64,000 nucleotides of DNA from Kiritimatiellia bacterium. Lineage in GTDB: Bacteria > Verrucomicrobiota > Kiritimatiellia > CAIQIC01 > JAGNIJ01. The DNA lies in contig JAGNIJ010000004.1 of assembly GCA_018001225.1 (NCBI GenBank), forward strand, positions 57,819 to 121,818, read 5' to 3'. Positions 39,504 through 48,214 of this stretch are shown here, in pieces. Each line of letters begins with the position of its first letter. Position 1 is the stretch's first letter. The notes beneath the pieces are model-generated. The model worked only from the letters and a program-made list of their open reading frames with translations, ran no database searches and was not told the DNA's origin. A program made the position numbers and the translations under genes.

Positions 39504-40688
39504 TTATTGGCCCAGGGCAATCTGCAGGGCAATGATCGAGTAGGACGTGACCAGGACGGGGTCAGCTTCCCACCAGCGCCCCTCTTCATTTACCCAGTAC
39601 CCATGCCCGGTGGAGGGGTCGATCTTCTGGAGGCCGACCAGCTTGCGGATCAGTTCGTTACGCCAGTTCACCGAGCCGCCGTCGGCCAGGGGAACCTGGT
39701 CCTGCCCATACATCGCCAGGGCCTTGGAGAGGACGTTGTAGAAGTAGTACAGCCCCTGCGCGCCCATGCCGGGGTTCTCGTCCAGCGTCCAGTGCGCCGC
39801 GGCCCAGTCGAACGCGGATTTCACGCGGGAGTCTTCGCGGTCGACCTCGGCGTAGATGAAGCTCAACAGGCCGGCGTAGGTCATGCTGCCGTATGAGCGG
39901 AACCGGACCTCACCGGCCTCGTTCGTCGTCGTGCCGGCCTGGCTGGAGTCGGGCTTGTACGCGAACCCGCCTTTGTTTTCGGGATCGTCGCTCGCCCAGG
40001 GCTGGTCGTTGCTGTCCGTCCGGTTCTGCACGCGCGAGATGAACTTCTGCGCGGCTTCCCAGTCCAGGTCCGCCTTTTCCTCGCCGGCCTGGCGCAGGTC
40101 CTCGACGTTCTCCGTCAGGCGCATGGCTTCGTAGGCGATGTAGCTGTTGGAAAGGTCCGCATACGGGCGGCCGGTCTCGGGGTCGTAGCCCATACCGCCC
40201 TCGTACATATCGCCGCCCAGGTGCTGGGAGCCCGCCAGGAAGCGGCGCGCCTTCTGGATCACCGGCACCAGCTTCTCGTCGCCGACCGCGTGCAGGGCGG
40301 TCATGCAGATGGCCGTGTTGTAGTTGCTCAAGCCCCCGCCCTTCTGCGACGCCTTCGGCTCGCGCCAGATCGAACCGTCGTCCTGGACGCTGGCCAGGAT
40401 GTAAGTGACGGCCTTGTCCATCGCCTCCTTCTCGGCGGATTTCGTCAGGGCCAGCGCCCACAGCGGCAGGGCCGTCAGGGCAGGGAAGTCCGGGTTGGAC
40501 CAGTTGCCGTCGGCCTGCTGCTGCGCCAGGAGCCACTGCGTCGCGCGGTCCATCGCCGCGCGCGCCTCGTTCTGGAGCGTCGCCGGCACCGGGCCGGGTT
40601 CACCCTCGTTGGCCTGGAGCGTGACCGTCTCCGCCCGCGATGACCAGGCGATCAAGACCAGCGGAACCAGGAGCATCCTGTTTTTCAT
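39504..40688 (-). CDS. Exported prenyltransferase/squalene-cyclase-like toroid protein
   Basis: A 394-residue protein starting at ATG 40688 with a signal peptide (residues 1-19). It consists of repeated helical pairs of the alpha/alpha toroid type: ARAAMDRATQWLLAQQQADG, AMDKAVTYILASVQDDGSIW, KARRFLAGSQHLGGDMYEGG and ELIRKLVGLQKIDPSTGHGY, with the QQxxDGxW-like turns of terpene cyclase and prenyltransferase beta-subunit repeats. It lacks a DxDD or zinc-site pattern, so it is probably not a cyclase. Homologues of this secreted type are found in planctomycetes and Verrucomicrobia; their function is unknown. Confidence 0.8.
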   Translation of the reverse strand: MKNRMLLVPLVLIAWSSRAETVTLQANEGEPGPVPATLQNEARAAMDRATQWLLAQQQADGNWSNPDFPALTALPLWALALTKSAEKEAMDKAVTYILASVQDDGSIWREPKASQKGGGLSNYNTAICMTALHAVGDEKLVPVIQKARRFLAGSQHLGGDMYEGGMGYDPETGRPYADLSNSYIAYEAMRLTENVEDLRQAGEEKADLDWEAAQKFISRVQNRTDSNDQPWASDDPENKGGFAYKPDSSQAGTTTNEAGEVRFRSYGSMTYAGLLSFIYAEVDREDSRVKSAFDWAAAHWTLDENPGMGAQGLYYFYNVLSKALAMYGQDQVPLADGGSVNWRNELIRKLVGLQKIDPSTGHGYWVNEEGRWWEADPVLVTSYSIIALQIALGQ

Positions 40689-40756
40689 GGCATCCTCTCT
40701 TACTGATGGAAAGCGCCGCCCGCGCCCGAATAGTTCACTACTTTCCCGGCGTGCGG

Positions 40757-43663
40757 TCAATCGGTCTGTGTCAGCCGGCCGGCCGCCGAGCAGAAATCCC
40801 GGCCCGAGCGGCCCGCCAGTTTCTCGATGGGCGTGGACAAGTCCACCAGCTGCGGGCGCTGTCCTTCCGCGCCCAGTTGCACCAGAAAGAGCCGGGCTAT
40901 GTTGAAGTCGCGGGCCCCGTCCGCGCCGTGCGTGGTCAGCAGGAGCAGGTCGGGCGCCAGCCATTCCACATAACTGTGGCGCACCTCCCGCACCCGGCCG
41001 AACCGCGGGTCGAAGCCGGCGTAGTCCGCGGGCCGGTCCGACAACGCCACGTCCTCGGGCGCCTTCCATGGGTCCCCCGCCTTCCGGATGATCACCAGGC
41101 GCCCGTCCCGCGAGCGGGTACAGGCCACGGCCTGTCCATCCGGGCTGACGGCGACATGCCCGCAGCCGTCGGCCGGCGTCAGCGCCCGCGGGCTGGAGCC
41201 CTCCGCGCCGATCACGGCCGCCTGGGCGCCGCTCGCGTCGTCCACCTTCCGGTGATAGGCCAAGGTTGTTCCATCGGGAAACGGGGAAGGATCCTCCACC
41301 AGGATTCCGCCGCCCGTCCGGCTGTCGGCGATTGGCCGGGCGGGGCCCAGGCGGAACGTCGAGTCAGCCGCCTGCACCTCCGCTTTCCAGAGGCTGTGCT
41401 CGCCCCGTTCCTGTCGCGAGTAGAAGAGCGTGCGGCCATCCGCGGAGAAAGCCGCGAACCGGGCATCCGCCGCCAGGAGCGAGTCGCCGCCGGTTTCCAG
41501 ATCCAGCACATGCAGCGAGGGCCTCGAACGGCCGGGCGCCGGACGCTCTTCACGATCGTAGACGGCCCATCGGCCGTCGGGCGAGAGGGCCGGAAACCAC
41601 TCGGCCAGGCCCGTCCGGTCCGTGAGGCGCCGGAGGTTCGACGCCTCGCCGGTGGCCAGATCATAGTCCACGCCGTAGAGATCGGCCCCGCCATGCGCAT
41701 CCCGGGTGCACGATTGGTCGCTGTCCAGATTCGCCGCGAACACCAGTTTCAGCTGACCCGACAAAGCGGCCGCCGGGGCGCTCGCGGTCGGCGCGGAGGA
41801 CTCGGCCCGAAGCCGCGCCGGCTTCACGGTCCATAACTGGCCCTTTGTGTAGCACAGCGGTTGCGCCGCGCGCGGCTTGAAGACCTCCTGCAGCAGGTCG
41901 GCATACGGCGGGAAGACCCGCGAGGGCGGCGCCGTCACGGATTCCGCCGGCCCGGCCGCCAGGACCGCGCCGGCCATGGCCTGCAGGAATTCCGCGCTGT
42001 TCAGCTTCGCGCCGCCCACGGACACGGTCGCGGGCACGAACCGGTCGCCCGCCACGCCGTCCAGGGCCCGGACGACCGAGGATGCCGCGGCCCGAATCGC
42101 TTCCACGGTGAATGCCGTCTCCCTGGCCAGCAGCGGCTTGTCATCCTCCAGCACCGGACCGTACAGGGTGCGCAAATCCGATCCGGCCGGACGATTCGCG
42201 AGGTTACGCGCCAGCGCCTCGAAGGCGTCGCACAGCGAGTAGACCCGGCCGCCCACGGCGACCAGGTCGGGCGGCCGGTCCTTCCAGCTCTGCGTCAGCG
42301 CCCGGGCCAGGACTTCGACATCCTGCGTCGAGGGAGCGAATCCTTTTTCCGGCTCGAAGCGGTCCGCCAGCGTGTCCCCGGTCACCCAGCCGCTGCCGGG
42401 ATTCGCGGGGAAGAATTCCTCCTCCAGGTACCGGGCCGTCCGCGCGCCCTCTTGCTCCTCAACCTTGCTGAAGCCCATCAACAGCAGGCGCGGGCGGCGG
42501 CGGTCGAGCGTCTCCAACGTGTGGCGAAGCGGGCCGAACCGGTAGCCGGCCTCGCCCGCCTCGTCGCCCTTGCAGGTCAGCCGGCCCATGTACCAGAACA
42601 GGCTCTCGTCCTCGCCGGCGATCCTCATGATCCCGTCCGCCGTCTCGCCGATCCGGAAAATACGCAGCGCGTGCAGGGCGATGGGCACGGCGGGCTGGTC
42701 GAGGCCGAAGCGGCTCATGCGCCGGAACGCGTAGCCCTCGGGGGCGCTCTCGAGGCCGTGGCTGGTCAACATGGACACGTCCTTGCCGAACGCCTGCTGT
42801 ACCAGCTTCAAGCCGCCGACACGGGAGCGGTCCGTCTCCGACGGCTGACGCCGGTCCAGCATCCTCGCGGACTCATCGAGGCGGTACGGCCGCGCGTGGG
42901 AATAGCGTTCTTCGACCAGCGCCACGGCGGTATTCCAGTCCTTCCCCGTCGTCAGCGACCAGGGACCGCGGTAGCCCTGCGCCTCGTGGAGTGTGTAGAC
43001 CTCGCCCAGCAACTCCGAGGCCACCGGGTACGGGCCGTGCGTTTCCTCGCCGTGATAGCCCAGCGGCAGGCCCCACTCGCGGACTTGCGGCAGGATGGTC
43101 GGGTCTTCCCGCTGGAGCCGCTCGATCAGGATGCCGTCAAAAAACAGCGTGCCGGGGATGCCGTTGTCCACGAAGAACCGGCCCATCCGCCGCACCTCGG
43201 CGGCGGTCGGGTAGTAGCCGCCGGGGCCCTCGTAGTGGTGCGTGAAGGCAAGGACAAAGACCGGCTTGTTCGGCCCGTCGAAGAAGGATGGGTTCGCCCC
43301 CGGCCTGTCGGGCCGCCCGCGATCCCGGGGCGGGCCGGGCCGATACTCGGGCCGTGTCCCCGCCGCTTCCGGCGATGACATTTCAAGGATGGCCATCGCC
43401 TCTTCCAGGAGCCGCTCCGCCTCCGCGCGATCGCCGCCCTGTGCCGCGGACCGGGACAGGCGGTCCAGCCGTTCCGCCTCCGCCGTGTCCTGTCCCCGGG
43501 CCTTGGCCTGGTCCAGCAGTTCATGAAACCGGCGGAGCTTCCGCCCCCCCTCGCCCGGCGGCTGTGCGGATGCGGCGATCAAGTTGAAGGCCAGGGCCGG
43601 GAGAAGAACGCTTTTGACAATCCAGCCGTGTTTCCGTGCGCGCCATGCCCGGGGAGTGTTCAT
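40757..43663 (-). CDS. Secreted NodB-like and beta-propeller protein
   Basis: A 968-residue exported protein. I start it at ATG 43663 (MNTPRAWRARKHGWIVKSVL, signal peptide to about residue 33). A short coiled-coil (LDQAKARGQDTAEAERLDRL) follows. Residues about 105-330 resemble a polysaccharide-deacetylase/NodB barrel: VFVLAFTHHYEGPGGYYPTA, FFVDNGIPGTLFFDG and GLPLGYHGEETHGPYP. A middle region of 300 residues is not recognised. Residues about 640-900 are TolB-type propeller blades (EWFPALSPDGRWAVYDREER, ARFAAFSADGRTLFYSRQER, GHVAVSPDGQAVACTRSRDG). The combination is unusual. It may sense or modify glycans at the cell surface; catalytic residues need confirmation. Confidence 0.68.
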   Translation of the reverse strand: MNTPRAWRARKHGWIVKSVLLPALAFNLIAASAQPPGEGGRKLRRFHELLDQAKARGQDTAEAERLDRLSRSAAQGGDRAEAERLLEEAMAILEMSSPEAAGTRPEYRPGPPRDRGRPDRPGANPSFFDGPNKPVFVLAFTHHYEGPGGYYPTAAEVRRMGRFFVDNGIPGTLFFDGILIERLQREDPTILPQVREWGLPLGYHGEETHGPYPVASELLGEVYTLHEAQGYRGPWSLTTGKDWNTAVALVEERYSHARPYRLDESARMLDRRQPSETDRSRVGGLKLVQQAFGKDVSMLTSHGLESAPEGYAFRRMSRFGLDQPAVPIALHALRIFRIGETADGIMRIAGEDESLFWYMGRLTCKGDEAGEAGYRFGPLRHTLETLDRRRPRLLLMGFSKVEEQEGARTARYLEEEFFPANPGSGWVTGDTLADRFEPEKGFAPSTQDVEVLARALTQSWKDRPPDLVAVGGRVYSLCDAFEALARNLANRPAGSDLRTLYGPVLEDDKPLLARETAFTVEAIRAAASSVVRALDGVAGDRFVPATVSVGGAKLNSAEFLQAMAGAVLAAGPAESVTAPPSRVFPPYADLLQEVFKPRAAQPLCYTKGQLWTVKPARLRAESSAPTASAPAAALSGQLKLVFAANLDSDQSCTRDAHGGADLYGVDYDLATGEASNLRRLTDRTGLAEWFPALSPDGRWAVYDREERPAPGRSRPSLHVLDLETGGDSLLAADARFAAFSADGRTLFYSRQERGEHSLWKAEVQAADSTFRLGPARPIADSRTGGGILVEDPSPFPDGTTLAYHRKVDDASGAQAAVIGAEGSSPRALTPADGCGHVAVSPDGQAVACTRSRDGRLVIIRKAGDPWKAPEDVALSDRPADYAGFDPRFGRVREVRHSYVEWLAPDLLLLTTHGADGARDFNIARLFLVQLGAEGQRPQLVDLSTPIEKLAGRSGRDFCSAAGRLTQTD

Positions 43664-43708
43664 GCCGCAGAAATAGCGCACCGGGAAGGCCGGAACAAGC
43701 CGGGAGAA

Positions 43709-43785
43709 TGGCGTACCTGGCAGGAGTCGAACCTGCAACCTTCTGATCCGTAGTCAGATGCTCTGTCCAATTGAGCTACAGGTAC
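43709..43785 (-). tRNA. tRNA-Arg (anticodon ACG)
   Basis: A 77-base tRNA read on the minus strand. The acceptor stem GTACCTG/CAGGTAC is perfect; D-arm GCTC/GAGC, anticodon arm TCTGA-CTACGGA-TCAGA with anticodon ACG, T-arm GCAGG-TTCGACT-CCTGC, discriminator G and an encoded CCA complete the cloverleaf. The ACG anticodon is read as ICG after editing by TadA and decodes CGU, CGC and CGA, important in this GC-rich genome. Confidence 0.97.
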
Positions 43786-43902
43786 CCGAAAATGCGGCAT
43801 TCGCACACCCACTTTTTCTTGCCGCGGTGATTTTCATACCGCACTTTGCCGCCGGCGTCAATCCCGCGCGCGAGCTTGCCAGCCATTCTTATTCTGGGCA
43901 GA

Positions 43903-43974
43903 ACAGCAGGCTCATAGCGCCTGCTGTACTGTGGACGTCTGTTGAAAGTACAGCGGGGGCTACGAACCCGCTGT
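43903..43974. repeat. Two related hairpins between tRNA-Arg and a membrane-protein gene
   Basis: ACAGCAGG...CCTGCTGT (43903-43927) and ACAGCGGG...CCCGCTGT (43950-43974) each form an 8-bp stem with a 9-base loop. The loops CTCATAGCG and GGCTACGAA recall the family A motif. The spacing of the two hairpins is 47 bases centre to centre. They may be an insertion of a repeat pair or a leader structure for the next gene. Confidence 0.55.
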
Positions 43975-44005
43975 GATTCGCGCGCCGGAATACGCCGAAA
44001 GTAGA

Positions 44006-46147
44006 ATGGCCGCGAACTTGCCGGATCGGGACGAGTTGCTACAATTCGCGCACCGGACGGAAAACATGCACGTCACCGACCCGCAGTTCAACGTGGAGGT
44101 CAACGCCTGGCTCCCCTGTGCCCTCCTCCTCGCCGTCCGGCTGATGGTCCTCGGCCTGGCGTGGAGTTGGTTGTGGCCGGAAGACCCGGCCCCCCGCGGG
44201 CGCGCCGCGCGCGCGGGGCTGCTCACCGCGAAGGCCGCGCTGGCCGGGCTGCTGGCGTCGCTCACGGTCACGATCGGTCTGGCCGCCGTGAACCTGTACA
44301 CGGAGCCCGCGGAGTGGATCGCCGTGGCCGCCGTGGCGCTGGCCGGCCTGGCGGCGGGCCTGTGGACGGGACGGCTGAAGCTGTTGGATCGCCTGAAGGA
44401 CCTGCTTCCCGGCGCGGCGCTGCTGGCGATCGGCTTCGCCGTGATCATGGCGTTCCCGCGCCGCGGCGAATGGGTGCTGGGCGGCTGGGACCCCGGCATC
44501 TACATCAGCCAGGGCGTGACCATGAGCCGGACGGGCAGCCTGCATCCCGTCCCGGACCCCTTCTTCGCGCGGCTGGACGACCGGGACCTCTCCCTGTTCA
44601 CGCGACCGCGGCATTCCTACCTGGAGGCGCACCCGGTCGTTCCGCTGGACCGGGTCCAGCGTACGTTGCAGCCCTTCTTTTTCCCGGGCACGCCCGGCCT
44701 GATCGCGCTGCTCTACCGGTGCGGGGGCCTGCGCGCGGCGACGCGGGTCAACGATTTTGCCGGGCTCCTGGCCGCGCTGGTGTTCGCCGCGGCGGCCCTG
44801 CGCCTGACCCACCGCCGGTCCGCCGCGCTGTTCGCGCTGGCCGCGCTCGTGGCCCAGCCGTTGTGGCTGTATCACACGCACTTCCCGACTTCGGAAATGC
44901 TGCAACTCACGCTGCTCTCGGGCCTGGCGCTGGCCTTCCCTCTGCGCGAACGGTCGCTCGGCGCCGCCGGCCTGCTCGGTGTACTGCTCTGCCTGGCGGA
45001 GATCAACCGCTTCTCGTTCCTGCCGTTCGGCATGCTCTTCGTCTTCCTCCTCGCCTGCGACGATCTCCGCCGGACGCCGGCGCCGCGGATGGATATCGAG
45101 CGCAGCCTGCAGTTCGGCGGGCTCGGTATCGGCGCCCTCTTCGCCTATTTCAGCAACCCGGCCAACATGGAGCGGCTGTACGACACCGTGCCCTCGCTGC
45201 TGGGTTCGGCCCTCCTCCTCGCCGTGGCCGTGGTGATCCTCGACAGCCGGGTGCTGCCCGAACGCCTCCTGCGGCGTGTTCCCGGGTTGTGCACGGGCTG
45301 GCTGCTCCCCGTCGGGCTGGCCGCGCTGGCCGCGGTGTTCGGGCTCGCCGCCCTGGACCGGCTGCCGGCCTGGGGCTCGCTGCCGTGGGCCGCGCGCGGG
45401 GCCGTGAATTTCATGGGCGCCGGCTGGCTGGTCCTGGCGGCAGCCGGAGGATGGTGGCTGGCACGATCGCGGGAGCCGCGGCACCTGGGACTCAAGACCT
45501 GGTGCGTCTTCCTGCTGGCCGCGGAGGCGGTCAGCCTGCTGAACCCGGAAATCACCCGCGTCCTTCCCTGGGCGGCGCGCCGTAACGTGGAGTTCGGCGT
45601 TCCGCTGGCGGCGCTGCTCGCGGCCCTCGTCCCCGCCGCGCTGTGGGGCGCGGAGCCCATCCGCGCCGGGCGCCGGGCGCTGGCCGTCCTGCTCTGCCTG
45701 CTGCCGGCCGCCGCGCACGCGCGCGAGGCCTGGCACGCCTGGTCCGTCACCGAGCACGACGGACTGACCGGCGTCCTGGCCCAGGTCGCCGACCGGACCG
45801 CGCCGGGCGACCTCGTCGTCGCGGACCATTTCCGCTGGGGCACACCGCTCCGGTTCCTCTACGGCCGGACCGTCATCAACGGAGAACTCTTCCTCGACAC
45901 CCGGTTCAATGCCCGCATGCCGGAAGCCCTCGCGGTCCTGCGATCCATGGCCGCGGAAGGCGCCCGCGTACGGTTCCTCGTGTCCACCGGGCAGGACCTC
46001 GGGGTCTATCCCGTGAATCCGGGGCCGGCCCGCCTGGACTGGTCGTCGCCGGACTGGCCGGATCGCGAGATCGTGCACGGCCCCCGCGCGCGGGGCGTGG
46101 CGGCCAAGGAGCGGACGCGGAGTTTCAGGCTGTACACATGGGAATAA
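44006..46147 (+). CDS. Large polytopic membrane protein, glycosyltransferase-like (GT-C)
   Basis: A 713-residue integral membrane protein with about 13 predicted helices and a C-terminal globular part. I choose ATG 44006; a GTG at 43973 and an ATG at 44066 are alternatives. After the first helices comes GGWDPGIYISQGVTMSRTGS, a periplasmic loop with Asp in the position used by GT-C transferases for the lipid-linked donor; EINRFSFLPFGML and later helices resemble the family. The final 110 residues (GLTGVLAQVADRTAPGDLVV...LVSTGQDLGVYPVNPG) form a soluble domain, common at the end of PMT-like transferases. Donor and acceptor are unknown. It precedes kdsD, but with a 145-base gap of palindromes. 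Confidence 0.7.
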   Translation: MAANLPDRDELLQFAHRTENMHVTDPQFNVEVNAWLPCALLLAVRLMVLGLAWSWLWPEDPAPRGRAARAGLLTAKAALAGLLASLTVTIGLAAVNLYTEPAEWIAVAAVALAGLAAGLWTGRLKLLDRLKDLLPGAALLAIGFAVIMAFPRRGEWVLGGWDPGIYISQGVTMSRTGSLHPVPDPFFARLDDRDLSLFTRPRHSYLEAHPVVPLDRVQRTLQPFFFPGTPGLIALLYRCGGLRAATRVNDFAGLLAALVFAAAALRLTHRRSAALFALAALVAQPLWLYHTHFPTSEMLQLTLLSGLALAFPLRERSLGAAGLLGVLLCLAEINRFSFLPFGMLFVFLLACDDLRRTPAPRMDIERSLQFGGLGIGALFAYFSNPANMERLYDTVPSLLGSALLLAVAVVILDSRVLPERLLRRVPGLCTGWLLPVGLAALAAVFGLAALDRLPAWGSLPWAARGAVNFMGAGWLVLAAAGGWWLARSREPRHLGLKTWCVFLLAAEAVSLLNPEITRVLPWAARRNVEFGVPLAALLAALVPAALWGAEPIRAGRRALAVLLCLLPAAAHAREAWHAWSVTEHDGLTGVLAQVADRTAPGDLVVADHFRWGTPLRFLYGRTVINGELFLDTRFNARMPEALAVLRSMAAEGARVRFLVSTGQDLGVYPVNPGPARLDWSSPDWPDREIVHGPRARGVAAKERTRSFRLYTWE

Positions 46148-46194
46148 CGGCGGCCGCCGGCCGGCGCCGGGGCGCCGAAGATTGGGCTGGAGAT

Positions 46195-46276
46195 TTTTTC
46201 CAAACATTGGAAAAATCCCCGACGGTTTTTCCAATCATTGGAAAAATCCGCGGCTTTTTTTCCAATGATTGGAAAA
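46195..46276. promoter_or_regulatory. Three phased family E palindromes upstream of kdsD
   Basis: TTTTTCCAAACATTGGAAAAA (46195-46215), TTTTTCCAATCATTGGAAAA plus A (46226-46246) and TTTTCCAATGATTGGAAAA (46258-46276) repeat the core CCAANNATTGG. Their centres are at 46205, 46236 and 46267, exactly 31 bases apart, or three DNA turns, so all face the same side of the helix. The last one ends five bases before the ribosome-binding site of kdsD. This is the arrangement of a cooperative operator array. A role as weak terminators is less likely because stems are AT-rich. Confidence 0.7.
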
Positions 46277-46292
46277 CCGGAAGGAGACCGTT

Positions 46293-47267
46293 TTGAATAT
46301 CATCCAACGCGCCCGGGAGGTCCTGGACACGGAGATCGCCGCCCTGGCCAGGGTCCGCGACGGGCTCGGCCCGGCGTTTGAAGAGGCCGCCCGCGCGCTG
46401 CTGGACCGGCTCGGCCGCGGCGGCAAGATCGTGGTTACCGGCGTGGGCAAGAACCAGCCCATCGGCCAGAAGATCGCGGCCACGCTGACCAGCACCGGCG
46501 CGCCGGCCCTCTTCCTGCATCCGTCCGACGCCATGCACGGGGATCTCGGCCTGCTGCAGGAGAACGACGCGCTGCTGGTGTTGAGTTACAGCGGCGAGTC
46601 GGAGGAACTGCTGGCCCTGCTGCCCGTCGTCAAGCGGTCGGGCACTCCCGCGATCGCGTTCACCGGCGACCCCGAAAGCGCGCTCTCCCGGCTCTGCGAC
46701 ATCGTGGTGCCGGTGAAGGTGGACCGCGAGGCCTGCCCCTTCAACATGGCGCCCACGGCGAGCACCACGGCCACGCTGGCGACCGGCGACGCCCTGGCCA
46801 TGGTCCTGCTCGAGGCCCGGGGTTTCCAGCTCGAGGATTATGCCAAGCTGCACCCCGGCGGGGCGATCGGCCGCACCCTGCTGATGCGGGTGGAGGACAT
46901 CATGCGCACGGGCGACCGCGTCGCGCGCGTCCGGCCAGATACCCGCGTGCAGGACGCCGTTCTGGCGATGACCAGCGCCCGCTCGGGCTCGGCGGTGGTC
47001 GTGGACGAGGCCGACGGCGTGCTCGGTATCTGCACCGACGGCGACTTGCGGAGGCACATCGCCGACAACACGCGGAACGTCGCCTCGCTGCGCATGGAGG
47101 ACGTCATGACCCGCGATCCCATCCAGCTGACCCGCGGGCACCTGGCCGTGGACGTGCTGGCGATCTTCGAGCAGCACAACATCGACGACCTGATCATCGT
47201 GGACGAGGCCGGGCGCCTGATGGGCATGATCGACATCCAGGATCTGCCCAAGTTCAAGATCTTCTAG
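46293..47267 (+). CDS. kdsD: D-arabinose 5-phosphate isomerase (KdsD/KpsF/GutQ family)
   Basis: A 324-residue enzyme that converts ribulose 5-phosphate to arabinose 5-phosphate, the first step of Kdo synthesis for lipopolysaccharide. The start is TTG 46293, six bases after AAGGAG; an earlier TTG would lie inside the last palindrome. The SIS domain (about 30-180) contains GKIVVTGVGKNQPIGQKIAA, DLGLLQENDALLVLSYSGES and ACPFNMAPTASTTATLATGD. Two CBS repeats follow (VEDIMRTGDRVARVRPD, MEDVMTRDPIQLTRG) and probably bind a regulatory nucleotide. HPGGAIGR marks the catalytic region. A PGPGW membrane protein gene follows after 11 bases. Confidence 0.95.
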   Translation: MNIIQRAREVLDTEIAALARVRDGLGPAFEEAARALLDRLGRGGKIVVTGVGKNQPIGQKIAATLTSTGAPALFLHPSDAMHGDLGLLQENDALLVLSYSGESEELLALLPVVKRSGTPAIAFTGDPESALSRLCDIVVPVKVDREACPFNMAPTASTTATLATGDALAMVLLEARGFQLEDYAKLHPGGAIGRTLLMRVEDIMRTGDRVARVRPDTRVQDAVLAMTSARSGSAVVVDEADGVLGICTDGDLRRHIADNTRNVASLRMEDVMTRDPIQLTRGHLAVDVLAIFEQHNIDDLIIVDEAGRLMGMIDIQDLPKFKIF

Positions 47268-47278
47268 ACCGCGCCCCC

Positions 47279-47548
47279 GTGAGAAAGCCGAAGTCACCGC
47301 CCTCGCTGCGCATGGTCCGGCGCGTGATCACGACCGTGGTCGGCGGCTCGGTCCTATTGATCGGCGCGGCCCTGCTGGTGCTGCCCGGCCCGGCCTTCGT
47401 GGTCATCCCGATCGGCATGGCGATCCTCGCGTCGGAGTTCGCCTGGGCGCGGCTCTGGTTGCGCCGGGCGCGGAAGTTCCTGGCCCCGGTCCTGCCCCGG
47501 AAGGGGCGGGCCGGGCCGCCGAAGCCTCCCGCCATAACGGCGCCTTGA
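47279..47548 (+). CDS. PGPGW-family small membrane protein
   Basis: An 89-residue protein with GTG start 11 bases after kdsD. It has two close hydrophobic segments (VITTVVGGSVLLIGAALLVL and FVVIPIGMAILASEFAW) joined by the conserved PGPAF turn, then basic residues (RLWLRRARKFL). This is the PGPGW family, formerly TIGR02611-like. The function is unknown. Co-transcription with kdsD suggests an envelope role, but it is not proven. Confidence 0.85.
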   Translation: MRKPKSPPSLRMVRRVITTVVGGSVLLIGAALLVLPGPAFVVIPIGMAILASEFAWARLWLRRARKFLAPVLPRKGRAGPPKPPAITAP

Positions 47549-47606
47549 ACGGAGACGCCCGCTTTGCTATAGGAAGGGCAGCCAGGTTGACGGGCAAGGA
47601 GCATTC

Positions 47607-48206
47607 ATGAACACGCGAACCGTGGTTTTCGGCCTGCTGGCCTCCCTGCCGTGGTGGGGCGCGGCCCGCGCGGCCGGCGTGGAACTGGACTGGTCGTTTC
47701 ATTCCGCCTCGGGCGAGGACAACCGGGCCACCCAATTCGTGCCCGGCCAGGCCTTCACGTTCCTGGGCAACGGCAAGACGGAAATCCCCGACGACGACGG
47801 GATCACGATCTACGTGATGACCGCCAACCAGTTCGCCGGCGACGCGGACGAGCAGGTCTTCGTGCGCTGGTGGAACGGCGAGCGCGAATACTGGGTGATC
47901 GCGGAATGGGTTGCCAACGCCATCCTGGACGTCACGGGGGAGAATGCGGGCGTGTTCCGCGGCAAACCGGAATTCGGCACCGTGATGGTGGACATCTGGA
48001 AAGTCTACATCCCGCCGGAATACACGCGCCGCGGGGACAACTACTACGTCGTCCAACTCAAGGCGTGGAGCCCGCTGGGGGCGATCGAGAACTACCTGCT
48101 GCGCGACGCCGGCGCCGAGGAGGCCAAGGTGAACAACCTCGGCCAGGCGTGGACCGGGAACGCGGATTACCACGATCACGACTGGAAAGTCGTGATCACC
48201 GAATAG
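47607..48206 (+). CDS. Secreted protein of unknown function
   Basis: A 199-residue exported protein with a signal peptide (residues 1-22, ending ARA). The mature part is rich in aromatic residues and Asp and looks beta-rich: VELDWSFHSASGEDNRATQF, GITIYVMTANQFAGDADEQVF, EYWVIAEWVANAILDVTGEN and DIWKVYIPPEYTRRGDNYYVV. No known family or motif is recognised. It starts 59 bases after the PGPGW gene and ends before a family B repeat. Confidence 0.65.
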   Translation: MNTRTVVFGLLASLPWWGAARAAGVELDWSFHSASGEDNRATQFVPGQAFTFLGNGKTEIPDDDGITIYVMTANQFAGDADEQVFVRWWNGEREYWVIAEWVANAILDVTGENAGVFRGKPEFGTVMVDIWKVYIPPEYTRRGDNYYVVQLKAWSPLGAIENYLLRDAGAEEAKVNNLGQAWTGNADYHDHDWKVVITE

Positions 48207-48214
48207 CTCTTTCT

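Noticed and set aside
37837..39543. 568-codon open frame on the plus strand opposite the exported amidohydrolase
   Set aside because: No motif or signal peptide, and the opposite strand carries all amidohydrolase motifs.
44039..46234. 731-codon open frame on the minus strand opposite the GT-C-like membrane protein
   Set aside because: Composition is dominated by Arg, Gln, Gly and Glu with no hydrophobic core; the plus-strand reading gives regular membrane helices.
46195..46276. The three palindromes as rho-independent terminators of the upstream gene
   Set aside because: Stems are AT-rich and symmetrical with no GC stem, and three exact 31-base intervals suit protein binding better.
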